Shown: positions 25,585 through 34,315, numbered from the stretch's first letter. The stretch is DNA of 64,000 nucleotides from Pseudomonas sp. GV085 (GCF_003050925.1 NZ_QAOV01000015.1:1-64000), one strand, 5' to 3'. A program made the numbers and translations. Notes: generated by a model from the sequence alone, not told the origin.

Positions 25585-26676
25585 ATGCAAATCAGATTGA
25601 TCACAAGCGTCGCCGTGTTGCTGGTTTTGACCGGTTGCGGCAGTCAGCGGACCCAGGAGTCGACGACGCGCACCCCGGCCCAAGTGAAGGCAGAGATTGT
25701 GCGTTTGCTGCCGGCGAAAGCTGCCGATCCCCAGGGTTGGGCCACGGATATCCAGGTGGCGTTTACCGCGCAAGACATCTCGCCGACCACGCAAAACCTG
25801 TGCTCGGTGCTGGCCGTGACCGAACAGGAGTCAACCTTTCAGGTCGATCCGGGCGTACCGGGCCTGGGCAAGATCGCCCGCGACGAGATCGACCGCCGCG
25901 CCGCCAGGGCACACATTCCCGGCCTGCTGGTGAACGGTGCGTTAATGCTCGATTCGCCCAACGGCAAAAGCTACAGCGACCGCCTGAACGCCGCGCGCAG
26001 TGAAAAGGAACTGAGCGCGATTTTCGACGACTTCATCGACATGGTGCCGATGGGAAAAAAACTGTTCGGCGGCTTCAACCCGGTGCATACCGGCGGGCCG
26101 ATGCAGGTCGGCATCGATTTTGCCGAGCAGCAGGCCAAGGGCTATCCGTATCCGGTGAAGGGTTCGATTCGCCATGAAGTGTTCACCCGGCGCGGCGGCA
26201 TGTATTTCGGCATCGCGCATCTGCTTGGGTACCCGGTGAGCTACCCGCAGCCGCTGTACCGTTTTGCGGACTTCAACGCGGGTTGGTACGCCAGCCGTAA
26301 CGCCGCGTTTCAGAACGCAGTGAGCCGGGCGTCCGGTATCCCGTTGGCGCTGGATGGCGATCTGGTGAACTACGGTTCGATCATGCCCGGCACCACGGAA
26401 CTGGCCGTGCGCACCCTCGGCAAGCAACTGGACCTGCGCAATCCGACGATCCGCGAGCAATTGGAAGAGGGGAAAACCCTGGCGTTCGAAGACAGCAAAC
26501 TCTATCGGCGGGTTTTCGAGCTGGCCGAACGGGCCGAGGGCCGGCCGTTACCCCGTGAGGTGTTGCCCGGGATCGTGCTGCAAAGCCCGAAAATCACCCG
26601 CAAACTCACCACCGCGTGGTTCGCCAAACGGGTCGATGAACGTTACCAGCGCTGCATGGCGCGGGCAGGGAAGTAA
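25585..26676 (+). CDS. DUF1615 family lipoprotein
   Basis: A 363-residue lipoprotein. Signal peptide with lipobox LTGC (acylated Cys at 18), no Asp at +2 so outer-membrane sorting is likely. The mature part matches DUF1615 as I recall it. Motifs such as AVTEQESTFQVDP, GPMQVGIDFAE and SRASGIPLALDGDL recall lysozyme/transglycosylase-like folds; E89 in TEQES could be a catalytic Glu, but that is only a suggestion. ATG 25585 begins the signal peptide; the frame extends 12 codons upstream. It is convergent with the repeat-protein gene and shares a terminator. Confidence 0.8.
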   Translation: MQIRLITSVAVLLVLTGCGSQRTQESTTRTPAQVKAEIVRLLPAKAADPQGWATDIQVAFTAQDISPTTQNLCSVLAVTEQESTFQVDPGVPGLGKIARDEIDRRAARAHIPGLLVNGALMLDSPNGKSYSDRLNAARSEKELSAIFDDFIDMVPMGKKLFGGFNPVHTGGPMQVGIDFAEQQAKGYPYPVKGSIRHEVFTRRGGMYFGIAHLLGYPVSYPQPLYRFADFNAGWYASRNAAFQNAVSRASGIPLALDGDLVNYGSIMPGTTELAVRTLGKQLDLRNPTIREQLEEGKTLAFEDSKLYRRVFELAERAEGRPLPREVLPGIVLQSPKITRKLTTAWFAKRVDERYQRCMARAGK

Positions 26677-26695
26677 TTGCGGTGCAAAAAAAGCA

Positions 26696-26728
26696 TAAAA
26701 AACCCGGCGGGTGAGGCCGGGTTTTCGT
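26696..26728. terminator. Bidirectional rho-independent terminator
   Basis: Stem AACCCGGC/GCCGGGTT with a short loop, preceded by A residues and followed by TTTTC, so it works in both directions. Serves the DUF1615 gene on the plus strand and the repeat-protein gene on the minus strand. Confidence 0.85.
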
Positions 26729-26753
26729 CGAGTCCTGCGGTAAAGCACTGCAT

Positions 26754-27194
26754 TCAGACAGCGCGGCTTTCGATCAGACGATCCGAACCGCCTTCAGCGA
26801 CGCGGTTTTGCAGCAGTTTGTCGGAACCGCCTTCGGCGACGCGGTTTTCCAGGAGTTTGTCGGAACCGCCTTCGGCAACACGGTTTTGCAGGAGCTTGTC
26901 GGAGCCGCCTTCGGCAACGCGGTTTTCCAGCAGCTTGTCGGAGCCGCCTTCGGCAACGCGGTTTTCCAGCAGCTTGTCGGAGCCGCCTTCGGCAACGCGA
27001 TTCTGCAGCAGTTTGTCGGAGCCACCTTCAGCCACACGATTCTCGATCAGGCGATCGGAACCACCCTCGGCCACACGGCTTTCAATCAGACGATCCGAGC
27101 CGCCTTCAGCGACCACAGGTTGAGCAGAGGTAGCGGCGAAAGCGTTAACTGCGAAAACCGAGAAAGCGATGCTGAGGAGGGTTTGGCGTTTCAT
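26754..27194 (-). CDS. Secreted protein of nine 13-residue tandem repeats
   Basis: A 146-residue protein with a Sec signal peptide (MKRQTLLSIAFSVFAVNAFA, cleavage after residue 20) and a mature part built almost wholly of nine 13-residue repeats (28-144). The unit is VAEGGSDKLLENR, with variation at two sites: K/R plus L/I, and Q/E/S. The first two and the last repeat carry the RLI form; the middle six carry KLL. In Pseudomonas genomes similar AEGGSDR-repeat proteins are, as I recall, labelled phage infection protein, without a known mechanism. No Cys and no membrane anchor, so it is probably periplasmic or extracellular. The DNA is a 39-bp tandem array, so copy number may vary between strains. 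Confidence 0.85.
   Translation of the reverse strand: MKRQTLLSIAFSVFAVNAFAATSAQPVVAEGGSDRLIESRVAEGGSDRLIENRVAEGGSDKLLQNRVAEGGSDKLLENRVAEGGSDKLLENRVAEGGSDKLLQNRVAEGGSDKLLENRVAEGGSDKLLQNRVAEGGSDRLIESRAV
26763..27113. repeat. 39-bp tandem repeat, nine copies
   Basis: In-frame coding minisatellite with unit length 39 bp (13 codons), nine uninterrupted copies. Central copies differ at very few bases (for example GCGGTTTTCCAGCAGCTTGT), while terminal copies are more diverged, the pattern expected from recent internal duplication. The period is a multiple of three, so long open frames appear on the other strand as artefacts. Confidence 0.95.
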
Positions 27195-27455
27195 GATGGT
27201 GTGCTCCGGGGTGCTTGTGGGTGGGTATGGAGCAGATGTTACGCCGGGGATTTTTTAAGAGAACTTCATTGAGGTGATGGTGAGTATCGACGGCAATGAT
27301 AGGGCCTGCGCGATACCCCTTGTGAGCGTGATGGTGCGATCGTCGGATGGCCGCTGTGTGGCGGGTGGCGGCTTCTACACTGGATAGCTGGCGCGTTCCT
27401 CTGCCGGGACGGATGATGAGGCACTGCAGAGATCGCGGTGTGAAAGGAGACGTTT

Positions 27456-28079
27456 ATGTACCAGCTCTACGGTTATCAGAACTCCGGGGCGGCGGCCATC
27501 GAAGCCGCCCTTGAACTCTGTGATGTTCCTTATCGCTTCATCGATGTCGAGACCTCCGCAGAGGCGGCCCAGGCGCTGGAGAAACTCAACCCGCTCAAAC
27601 AGATTCCGACCTTGCAGCTACCCGATGGCGGCGTCCTGACCGAGAGCGCGGCGATCCTGATTCACCTGGGGCTGACCTTTCCCGCGTCGGGGTTGTTGCC
27701 GTCAGACCCGGCCGAGCGGGCCCAGGCCATTCGCGGCATGGCGTACATCGTCAGCAATTGCTATGCGGCCATCGGCATCATCGATTACCCCGAACGCTGG
27801 CTGGCCGAGGCGGATGAGTCGTCCAGGCACAACCTCATGGAGGGCGCCCGCAGGCGCCTGCACTGGAGTTGGGAGGTGTTTGCCGATCAGTTCTCGGGCG
27901 AGTTGTACCTGGGCAGCGAGAAGCCAGGGGCGCTGGATGTGCTGGCGGCGGTGGTCTCGCGATGGGCGGGCAGTCGGGAGCATTTGCGTAATGCCAGGCC
28001 GGGGTTTTTCGCCTGGCTGGAACGCATCGACCGCTACCCGGCGCTGACGCCGGTATTCGCCCGGCATTGGCCAGCCTGA
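27456..28079 (+). CDS. Glutathione S-transferase family protein
   Basis: A 207-residue GST. Thioredoxin-fold half: MYQLYGYQNSGAAAIEAALELCDVPYRFIDVET, NPLKQIPTLQLPDGGVLTESAAILIHL, with the cis-Pro IPTL and ESA glutathione-binding motif. Helical half: ELYLGSEKPGALDVLAAVVSRW, which fits the N-capping box region. Substrate and role are unknown. GGAG lies 9 nt upstream of ATG 27456. The 261 bp between it and the divergent repeat-protein gene hold no other gene. Confidence 0.85.
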   Translation: MYQLYGYQNSGAAAIEAALELCDVPYRFIDVETSAEAAQALEKLNPLKQIPTLQLPDGGVLTESAAILIHLGLTFPASGLLPSDPAERAQAIRGMAYIVSNCYAAIGIIDYPERWLAEADESSRHNLMEGARRRLHWSWEVFADQFSGELYLGSEKPGALDVLAAVVSRWAGSREHLRNARPGFFAWLERIDRYPALTPVFARHWPA

Positions 28080-28087
28080 ACACCCAA

Positions 28088-28129
28088 CCCCCCCTGTAGG
28101 AGCGAGCCTGCTCGCTCCTACAGGGGGGG
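28088..28129. repeat. Collapsed REP palindrome (perfect 19-bp stem)
   Basis: Seven C, TGTAGGAGCGAG, a CCTG loop and the exact complement of the first arm. It looks like a REPIN whose spacer and inner REP parts have been lost. It lies between convergent genes (GST and CBS protein) and should form an extremely stable hairpin in both transcripts. Confidence 0.95.
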
Positions 28130-28143
28130 CGGCGTGTGCGGAT

Positions 28144-28584
28144 TCACTCCCCGCGAATGTACTGCTCCAGCTGCTTGATCAGCTCCGCCTGTTCGGCGAT
28201 CGCTTCCTTGACCAGGTCACCAATCGACAACAGGCCAATCAATTTGCCGCCTTCCACCACCGGCAAGTGCCGCAGGCGTTTTTCGGACATGATGCCCAGG
28301 CAGGTCTCCACGGTTTGATGGGTGTCGACGGTAATCACCGGCGACACCATGATGTCGCGCACCGGCGTACCCACCGAAGAGCGGCCGTGCAGCACCAGTT
28401 TGCGTGCATAGTCCCGTTCGCTGATGATGCCCAGCACTTCATCATTCTCCACCACCAACAAGGCGCCGACGTTTTTCTCGGCCATCTTCATCAGCGCTTC
28501 GAGCACCATGTGATCGGGTTTGATCTGGTGCACTTCCTGATTCTTCTGATCTTTGAGCTTGAGCAGTTGGGCGACGGTTTTCAT
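28144..28584 (-). CDS. CBS-domain protein
   Basis: A 146-residue soluble protein made of two CBS domains: VLEALMKMAEKNVGALLVVENDEVLGIISERDYARKL at about 25-62, and VETCLGIMSEKRLRHLPVVEGGKLIGLLSIGDLVKEAI at about 95-130. Such a Bateman pair usually binds adenine nucleotides and senses energy state; ISERDYARK is typical of the stand-alone CBS family. No fused enzyme domain. ATG 28584 is chosen by homology; the frame continues 29 codons upstream but ribosome-binding sites are weak. Confidence 0.88.
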   Translation of the reverse strand: MKTVAQLLKLKDQKNQEVHQIKPDHMVLEALMKMAEKNVGALLVVENDEVLGIISERDYARKLVLHGRSSVGTPVRDIMVSPVITVDTHQTVETCLGIMSEKRLRHLPVVEGGKLIGLLSIGDLVKEAIAEQAELIKQLEQYIRGE

Positions 28585-28913
28585 GGTGGTTACTCGGGTG
28601 TTGTCGTTGTTCTTGAAGAATCGTAGACACGAGCGTTCAGGGCAAGGGCGAAAGCGGCAGATAACGCGCAAAAAACGTCATTCGACGGTTTTTCTTTGGC
28701 AATCCCCTCATTTCTGTCCCGGCACACTACCTGTAGGAGCGAGCCTGCTCGCGATGACCGACTGACAGCCAATATCTTCGTTGAAGGTTAATCCGCTATC
28801 GCGAGCAGGCTCGCTCCTACAGTTAGTGTGTCTGCCTGACAGGCCTGCGGCAAACGCGCTATCGCGACTGATGACGGGTAGAATCACCCTCTGAATCAGT
28901 TTCGAGGTTTGCA
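28585..28913. other. Divergent intergenic region, CBS gene and polB
   Basis: No gene. A REPIN fills 28731-28822. I looked for a LexA box (CTGT-N8-ACAG) ahead of polB and did not see a convincing one. Confidence 0.5.
28731..28822. repeat. REPIN (inverted REP pair)
   Basis: Inverted GGAGCGAGCC-type REP copies with a spacer of about 45 bases, in the divergent region between the CBS gene and polB. Confidence 0.9.
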
Positions 28914-31277
28914 GTGGTGGATCTACAGCAGGGCTTCGTCCTGACCCGGCATTGGCGCGACACCCCGGCCGGCACGGAAGTCGAGTTCTGGCTGGCGACC
29001 GACAGCGGTCCCCGGCGCATCCGCCTGCCTCATCAACCGTCAGTGGCGTTCATCCCTGCTGCGCAGCGTCAGGCGGCCGAAGGCGTTTTGCATGACGAGA
29101 AAAACGTCGAGCTCAGGCCCCTGGCCCTGCAGGATTTCGAACATCGCCCGGTCCTCGGGCTTTACTGCCAGCAACATGGCCAGTTGATGCGCCTGGAAAC
29201 CGCGCTGCGCCGGGCCGGTGTCGAGGTGTTCGAAGCCGACGTGCGCCCGCCGGAACGCTACATGATGGAGCGCTTCATCACCGCGCCGGTGCGTTTCAGT
29301 GGCACGCCGAATGCCGAGGGCCTGCTGCTCGACGCGCAGATGAAACCCGACCCCGACTACCGGCCGAGCCTCAGACTGGTGTCCCTGGACATCGAGACCA
29401 CAGCCCGGGGCGAGTTGTATTCCATTGCCCTGGAAGGTTGCGGCGAGCGTCAGGTGTACATGCTCGGTCCGCCGAATGGCGACGCCAGCCAGGTGGATTT
29501 CCAGCTCGAATACTGCGACTCGCGGACCTTGCTGCTGAAAAAACTCAACGAATGGTTTGCCCGCTTCGACCCCGACGCGATCATCGGCTGGAACGTCGTG
29601 CAGTTCGACTTGCGGGTGCTTCACGAACACGCCCGGCGCCTGGCGGTGCCGTTGAAACTGGGGCGTGGCGGCGAGGAAATGCAGTGGCGCGAACACGGCA
29701 ACGGCAACCATTACTTCGCTTCTGCGGCTGGCCGCCTGATCATCGACGGTATCGAGGCCCTGCGCTCGGCGACCTGGAGTTTCCCCTCGTTCAGCCTGGA
29801 AAACGTCGCGCAAACCCTGCTCGGCGAGGGCAAGTCCATCGACAACCCGTACCAGCGCATGGACGAAATCAATCGCATGTTCGCCGAGGACAAACCGGCG
29901 CTGGCCACCTACAACCTCAAGGACTGCGAACTGGTCACGCGGATTTTCGCCAGGACCGAGTTGCTCACCTTTTTGCTGGAGCGGGCCAGCGTCACCGGTT
30001 TGCCGGCCGACCGCATGGGCGGTTCGGTGGCGGCGTTCACTCACCTGTACATGCCGTTGATGCACCGCCAGGGTTTCGTTGCGCCGAATCTGGGTAGCAA
30101 GCCACCCGAAGCCAGCCCCGGCGGTTTTGTCATGGACTCGCAACCGGGACTGTACGAATCGGTGTTGGTGCTGGACTACAAAAGCCTCTATCCGTCGATC
30201 ATCCGCACCTTCCTGATCGACCCCGTGGGGCTGATTGAAGGGCTCGAGCACCCGGACGACAGCGAGTCGGTGCCGGGTTTTCGTGGCGCGCGCTTTTCGC
30301 GCACCCGGCATTGCCTGCCATCCATCGTCGCCCGGGTGGCCGAAGGCCGGGAAACCGCCAAGCGCGAACACAACGCACCGCTGTCCCAGGCGCTGAAAAT
30401 CATCATGAACGCCTTCTACGGTGTACTGGGCTCCAGCGGTTGTCGCTTCTTCGACACGCGCCTGGCCTCGTCCATCACCTTGCGCGGGCACGAAATCATG
30501 CTGCGCACCCGCCAGTTGATCGAGGCCCAGGGGCATGCAGTGATCTATGGCGACACCGATTCGACCTTCGTCTGGCTGCGTCGGGCCCATGGTCAGCAGG
30601 AGGCGGCGCAGATCGGCCAGGCGCTGGTGGCGCACGTCAATCAGTGGTGGCGCGAGCACGTGAAGCAGGAATACGGCTTGCAAAGCGTTCTCGAATTGCA
30701 GTTCGAAACCCACTACAAGCGCTTTTTGATGCCGACCATCCGCGGCGCTGAAGAAGGCAGTAAAAAGCGCTACGCGGGGCTGGTAACCCGTGCCGACGGC
30801 AGCGACGAAATGGTCTACAAAGGCCTGGAAACCGTACGCACCGACTGGTCGCTGCTGGCCCGGCAATTCCAGCAGGAGCTGTATTCGCGGATCTTCCTGC
30901 GCCAGCCCTATCAGGATTATGTGCGTGACTACGTGCGCAAGACCCTGGCCGGTGAATTCGATGACCGGCTGATCTACCGCAAGCGCCTGCGCCGCAGCCT
31001 CGATGACTATCAGCGCAACGTGCCGCCCCATGTGCGCGCGGCGCGTCTGGCCGACGAGTACAACGACCGGCAGGGTCGCCCGCGCCAGTATCAGAACGGC
31101 GGCTGGATCAGCTACGTGATCACCGTCGCCGGCCCCGAACCGCTGGAAGTGCGCAGCGCGCCCATCGATTACGACCACTACATCACCCGGCAGCTGCAAC
31201 CGGTGGCGGACGCGATACTGCCGTTTGTCGACGACGACTTCTCAACCCTGATTGGGGGGCAACTGGGCCTGTTTTGA
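28914..31277 (+). CDS. polB: DNA polymerase II
   Basis: B-family DNA polymerase of 787 residues (E. coli PolB 783), used in replication restart and lesion bypass. Exonuclease motif LDIETTARGE at about 158-167 (D159, E161), Exo II in GWNVVQFDLRVL near 226-237, polymerase motif A DYKSLYPSII near 420, motif B region LKIIMNAFYGVLGS near 498, and motif C YGDTDS near 545 are all intact, so both activities are expected. Starts with GTG at 28914, with GAGG about 6 nt upstream. Its last 36 bp overlap the convergent DUF1810 gene. Confidence 0.95.
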   Translation: MVDLQQGFVLTRHWRDTPAGTEVEFWLATDSGPRRIRLPHQPSVAFIPAAQRQAAEGVLHDEKNVELRPLALQDFEHRPVLGLYCQQHGQLMRLETALRRAGVEVFEADVRPPERYMMERFITAPVRFSGTPNAEGLLLDAQMKPDPDYRPSLRLVSLDIETTARGELYSIALEGCGERQVYMLGPPNGDASQVDFQLEYCDSRTLLLKKLNEWFARFDPDAIIGWNVVQFDLRVLHEHARRLAVPLKLGRGGEEMQWREHGNGNHYFASAAGRLIIDGIEALRSATWSFPSFSLENVAQTLLGEGKSIDNPYQRMDEINRMFAEDKPALATYNLKDCELVTRIFARTELLTFLLERASVTGLPADRMGGSVAAFTHLYMPLMHRQGFVAPNLGSKPPEASPGGFVMDSQPGLYESVLVLDYKSLYPSIIRTFLIDPVGLIEGLEHPDDSESVPGFRGARFSRTRHCLPSIVARVAEGRETAKREHNAPLSQALKIIMNAFYGVLGSSGCRFFDTRLASSITLRGHEIMLRTRQLIEAQGHAVIYGDTDSTFVWLRRAHGQQEAAQIGQALVAHVNQWWREHVKQEYGLQSVLELQFETHYKRFLMPTIRGAEEGSKKRYAGLVTRADGSDEMVYKGLETVRTDWSLLARQFQQELYSRIFLRQPYQDYVRDYVRKTLAGEFDDRLIYRKRLRRSLDDYQRNVPPHVRAARLADEYNDRQGRPRQYQNGGWISYVITVAGPEPLEVRSAPIDYDHYITRQLQPVADAILPFVDDDFSTLIGGQLGLF

Positions 31278-31712
31278 GTCCATCAGCGACAGGGTCCAGT
31301 CATCCAGGATGCCGTGGAAGTATTGGTTCAGGGCTTGCTGGAAAAGGCTGTCGGCGGCGGTGACCTGGGCAAACAGGGTCATCGAGGAATGAAACTTCAG
31401 GTCGTCGGGATGGCCGAAAATCCCGGCCACCGAGCGCTCCCGGATGTTCAGCACTTCCTGGGTGCAGGCGCGTAGCCGGGCGCCCAGCAACGGGTGCTCA
31501 AGGTAGGCCAGGGCTTCCTCCCGCGAGCGGATGGCAAAGCGGCGCGACATCTCGCTGCCGCCGAGCCCGGCGAACTGCGGAAAAATGAACCACATCCAGT
31601 GACTGCGCTTGTGCCCGTTGCTCAGCTCGGTTTGAACCCGGTTGAACACCGGGTCCTGAGCCTCGAGAAAACGTTGCAGATTGAACGGGTCCAGGTGGTC
31701 GGTGCTTCTCAT
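31242..31712 (-). CDS. DUF1810 family protein
   Basis: A 156-residue protein with the DUF1810 pattern: DPFNLQRFLEAQDPVFNRVQTELSNG, then SHWMWFIFPQFAGLG, and YLEHPLLGARLRACTQEVL. This family is calpastatin-like in some databases but has no confirmed role in bacteria. Its 3' end overlaps the polB 3' end by 36 bp in antisense. The aldo/keto reductase gene is upstream on the same strand, 29 bp away, so the two are probably co-transcribed. Confidence 0.85.
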   Translation of the reverse strand: MRSTDHLDPFNLQRFLEAQDPVFNRVQTELSNGHKRSHWMWFIFPQFAGLGGSEMSRRFAIRSREEALAYLEHPLLGARLRACTQEVLNIRERSVAGIFGHPDDLKFHSSMTLFAQVTAADSLFQQALNQYFHGILDDWTLSLMDSKQAQLPPNQG

Positions 31713-31741
31713 GGTGAAGCTCTCTGACTGACTGCGGTGGT

Positions 31742-32563
31742 TCAGACCATGGCCAGCCGCTGTTTGCGTTGTGGCGCGTGAAACGCTTGGTCCAGCGCCT
31801 CCAGATCCCCGGCTTCAAGCTGCAATCTGGCAGCCTGGGCATTGAGCCGTACATGCTCTGGGCGGACCGCTTTGGGGATAGCGATCACACCGTCCTGACG
31901 CACAATCCATGCCAGCGCAACTTGCGCCGGCGTCACGCCGTGTCGGGCGGCCACCTGTTTGAGAGTGGCATTGGTGAGCAGTTTTCCGCCCTGGTCGATC
32001 GGACAGTAAGCCATGACCGGCAGCCGTCGTTGTCGGCCCCAGGGTAATAAATCAAATTCTATGCCCCGTTGTGCCAGGTTGTAGAGCACCTGATTGGTGG
32101 CGCAGGCCGGGGCGTCCAGTTCCAGCAAGTCGTCGAGGTCGAAATTGGACACGCCCCAGCGACCGATCTTGCCGTCTTCGCGCAGGCGTTCGAAGGCTTC
32201 AACGGTTTCCTCCAGGGGATACTGGCCGCGCCAATGCAGCAGATACAGATCGATGTAATCGGTGCCGAGCCGGCGCAGGCTTCGCTCGAATGCCAGGGGA
32301 ATGCCCTGGCGGCTCGCGTTGTGCGGGTACACCTTGCTGACTAGAAAGACGCTGTCGCGCTGGCCGGCGATGGCATCGCGGACCACTTCCTCGGCGCCGC
32401 CTTCGGCGTACATTTCAGCAGTGTCGATCAGGGTCATGCCCAGTTCGATGCCCAGGCGCAGGGCCGCGACTTCTTCCGTGTGCCGTGAGCGGTCTTCACC
32501 CATCTGCCAGGTCCCCTGTCCGATAACCGGGACCCTGGCGCCAGCCAATTCAAGCGTGCGCAT
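31742..32563 (-). CDS. Aldo/keto reductase
   Basis: A 273-residue AKR-family oxidoreductase. The catalytic tetrad is visible as Asp and Tyr in LIDTAEMYAEG, Lys in LVSKVYP and His in YLLHWRG. The C-terminal IPKAVRPEHVRLNAQAARLQL binds NADPH. It resembles the YeaE-type AKRs that reduce aldehydes such as methylglyoxal. ATG 32563 follows AGGAGG. First gene of a probable two-gene unit with the DUF1810 gene. Confidence 0.88.
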   Translation of the reverse strand: MRTLELAGARVPVIGQGTWQMGEDRSRHTEEVAALRLGIELGMTLIDTAEMYAEGGAEEVVRDAIAGQRDSVFLVSKVYPHNASRQGIPLAFERSLRRLGTDYIDLYLLHWRGQYPLEETVEAFERLREDGKIGRWGVSNFDLDDLLELDAPACATNQVLYNLAQRGIEFDLLPWGRQRRLPVMAYCPIDQGGKLLTNATLKQVAARHGVTPAQVALAWIVRQDGVIAIPKAVRPEHVRLNAQAARLQLEAGDLEALDQAFHAPQRKQRLAMV

Positions 32564-32960
32564 GCAAACCCTCCTGTGTGTATTCGGTGAATAGTGCAGG
32601 AGCTGCCGCAGGCTGCGATCTTTTGACTTTGATTGTTCAAGATCGAAAGATCGCAGCCTGCGGCAGCTCCTACAGGGAGTGTGTACCGAGCTGATGATTT
32701 TCTGATCCGTTTTTTCTTTGAACATTCCCCTGCCAGTGCCGCCCGATTCTGCACTTTTTCGCCATGTCCGGCTCTATCCATGGCAGCCTGCGGCGATCCC
32801 CTCCGTCGGCCCACCCCTTCAAGTCTAAACATACAAGTGAGCTTGCTCCCACAAGGGAAGTGCCTAAGGCATAAAGATAGATCGCATCGATATAACTGGT
32901 TATAAGAAATGTCGCTATGCTGCGGGCCAGATTTCCCTTGCGCTCTTTGTGGACGTATTC
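32564..32960. other. Divergent intergenic region with a REPIN and a REP remnant
   Basis: No gene. Holds a REPIN of the GGAGCTGCCGCAGG family at 32595-32675 and a decayed REP half near 32834-32855 (GTGAGCTTGCTCCCACAAGG). The right end is the likely promoter region of the TauE-family gene. Confidence 0.6.
32595..32675. repeat. REPIN of the second REP family
   Basis: Inverted pair with core GGAGCTGCCGCAGGCTGCGA and spacer TTTGACTTTGATTGTTCAAG. Same family as 13389-13480. Confidence 0.9.
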
Positions 32961-33746
32961 ATGGATTTAGTGAACATCGGGTTGGTCGTTGCCGGGCTGG
33001 TTGTCGGCTTCATCGTCGGCATGACTGGCGTGGGTGGCGGGTCGCTCATGACCCCGATCCTGCTAGGGTTCGGCATCAACCCGGCGACGGCGGTCGGTAC
33101 CGACCTGCTGTACGCCGCCATCACCAAATCCAGCGGCGTACTGGTTCACCGCAAGAACAACAACATCGACTGGGCGATTACCGGCTGGCTGACCTTGGGC
33201 AGCGTGCCCGCGGTGGCGTTGACGCTGTGGTTCCTCAGCACTCTGCACAGCGCCCCCGAGGCGATGAACGCGATCATCAAGCAGGCCCTCGGTTTTGTGT
33301 TGTTTGCCACGGCACTGGCGATCCTGTTCAAGAAGCGCCTGCTCGACTTCGCCCACAAACGGGCGGGCGGCCATTACAACCCCAGCGGGTTGCGCTTGAA
33401 CGTGTTGACAGTCATCACCGGGCTGGTCCTTGGCACCATGGTCGCGCTGACATCCATCGGCGCCGGTGCGCTGGGTACCGTGGCACTGTTCATTCTCTAT
33501 CCGATGCTGCCGACCCGCCGCCTGGTGGGGACTGAAATCGCCCACGCCGTGCCGCTGACCCTGGTCGCGGGCCTTGGCCATGCCAGCATGGGCAACATGG
33601 ATTGGCACGTCCTGGGTTACTTGCTGGTGGGTTCGTTGCCGGGGATTTACCTGGGCAGCCACCTGACCGGGCGCATCTCCGACGAACTGCTGCGCCCTTG
33701 CCTGGCGACCATGCTGTTGTTGATCGGCTACAAACTGGCGTTCTGA
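32961..33746 (+). CDS. Sulfite exporter TauE/SafE family permease
   Basis: A 261-residue inner-membrane protein with about eight hydrophobic segments. GLVVGFIVGMTGVGGGSLMTPILLGFGINPATAVGTDLLYAA is the family's first repeat with its G-x-G-G-G-S loop; the second repeat contains TGLVLGTMVALTSIGAGALGTVAL. Members move sulfite, sulfoacetate or other organosulfur anions; the substrate here is open. ATG 32961 is used. It is convergent with the VOC gene, 20 bp from it. Confidence 0.88.
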   Translation: MDLVNIGLVVAGLVVGFIVGMTGVGGGSLMTPILLGFGINPATAVGTDLLYAAITKSSGVLVHRKNNNIDWAITGWLTLGSVPAVALTLWFLSTLHSAPEAMNAIIKQALGFVLFATALAILFKKRLLDFAHKRAGGHYNPSGLRLNVLTVITGLVLGTMVALTSIGAGALGTVALFILYPMLPTRRLVGTEIAHAVPLTLVAGLGHASMGNMDWHVLGYLLVGSLPGIYLGSHLTGRISDELLRPCLATMLLLIGYKLAF

Positions 33747-33766
33747 TTCAAGCCGCCACGCCAGCT

Positions 33767-34135
33767 TCATTCGCGGGTGAATATTTCCAGCAGATGCCCG
33801 TCCGGGTCATCGAAATACACCCGCCGTCCTCCCGCATAATCATTGATCTCCCTCAGTCGCTGCTTGCACGGGTCGGCCCACCATGGCTGACCGTTGGCTT
33901 GCAGGCGTGCGAAGGCCGCATCGAAATCCTCGTCGCCCATCAAGAATGCATAGTGCTGGGACGCAATCGGCGGGTCGTTGTCGTAAAAATCCAGTGACAC
34001 GCCGTTATCCAGTTTGACGATCAGCATGGGCCCGAAGGGCTGCGGGGCAGGCAGGCCGAGGAGGCTGGCCAGGAAGTTCGCCGAAACCTGCTTGTCCCGG
34101 CACCAGACGATGGTGTGGTTCAACTGAGTGCTCAT
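33767..34135 (-). CDS. VOC (glyoxalase/bleomycin-resistance) family protein
   Basis: A 122-residue single-unit VOC protein: HTIVWCRDKQVSANFLASLLGLP at the start and GGRRVYFDDPDGHLLEIFTRE at the end, the latter supplying a metal-binding Glu. It may act on a small electrophile or bind a drug; no specific activity can be given. ATG 34135 follows GAGGA. Confidence 0.85.
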   Translation of the reverse strand: MSTQLNHTIVWCRDKQVSANFLASLLGLPAPQPFGPMLIVKLDNGVSLDFYDNDPPIASQHYAFLMGDEDFDAAFARLQANGQPWWADPCKQRLREINDYAGGRRVYFDDPDGHLLEIFTRE

Positions 34136-34315
34136 GCACAAGTCCTCACGACGGATCAGGCGGGTTGTCATGAGTCTTCAGATTAGCCCAGCCTGTTGCG
34201 CAATGACCGCCCTGACCTAAGCTTGGGGCAAGGCGAGACATATTTGCGGTACGTCACCCGGAACGATCGCCGCAATGCGCAATCATTAGAGCGTGGATAT
34301 CAAAAGGAGATGCGC

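Noticed and set aside
26677..27123. Plus-strand open frame of 148 codons over the tandem repeat (SEPPSATRF repeats)
   Set aside because: It is the antisense shadow of the 39-bp repeat array; the period is divisible by three so other frames stay open. The minus-strand frame has the signal peptide and a plausible start.
28860..28913. LexA (SOS) box upstream of polB
   Set aside because: polB is SOS-controlled in E. coli, but I found no CTGT-N8-ACAG match here. CTGAATCAG at about 28892 is too short and out of pattern.
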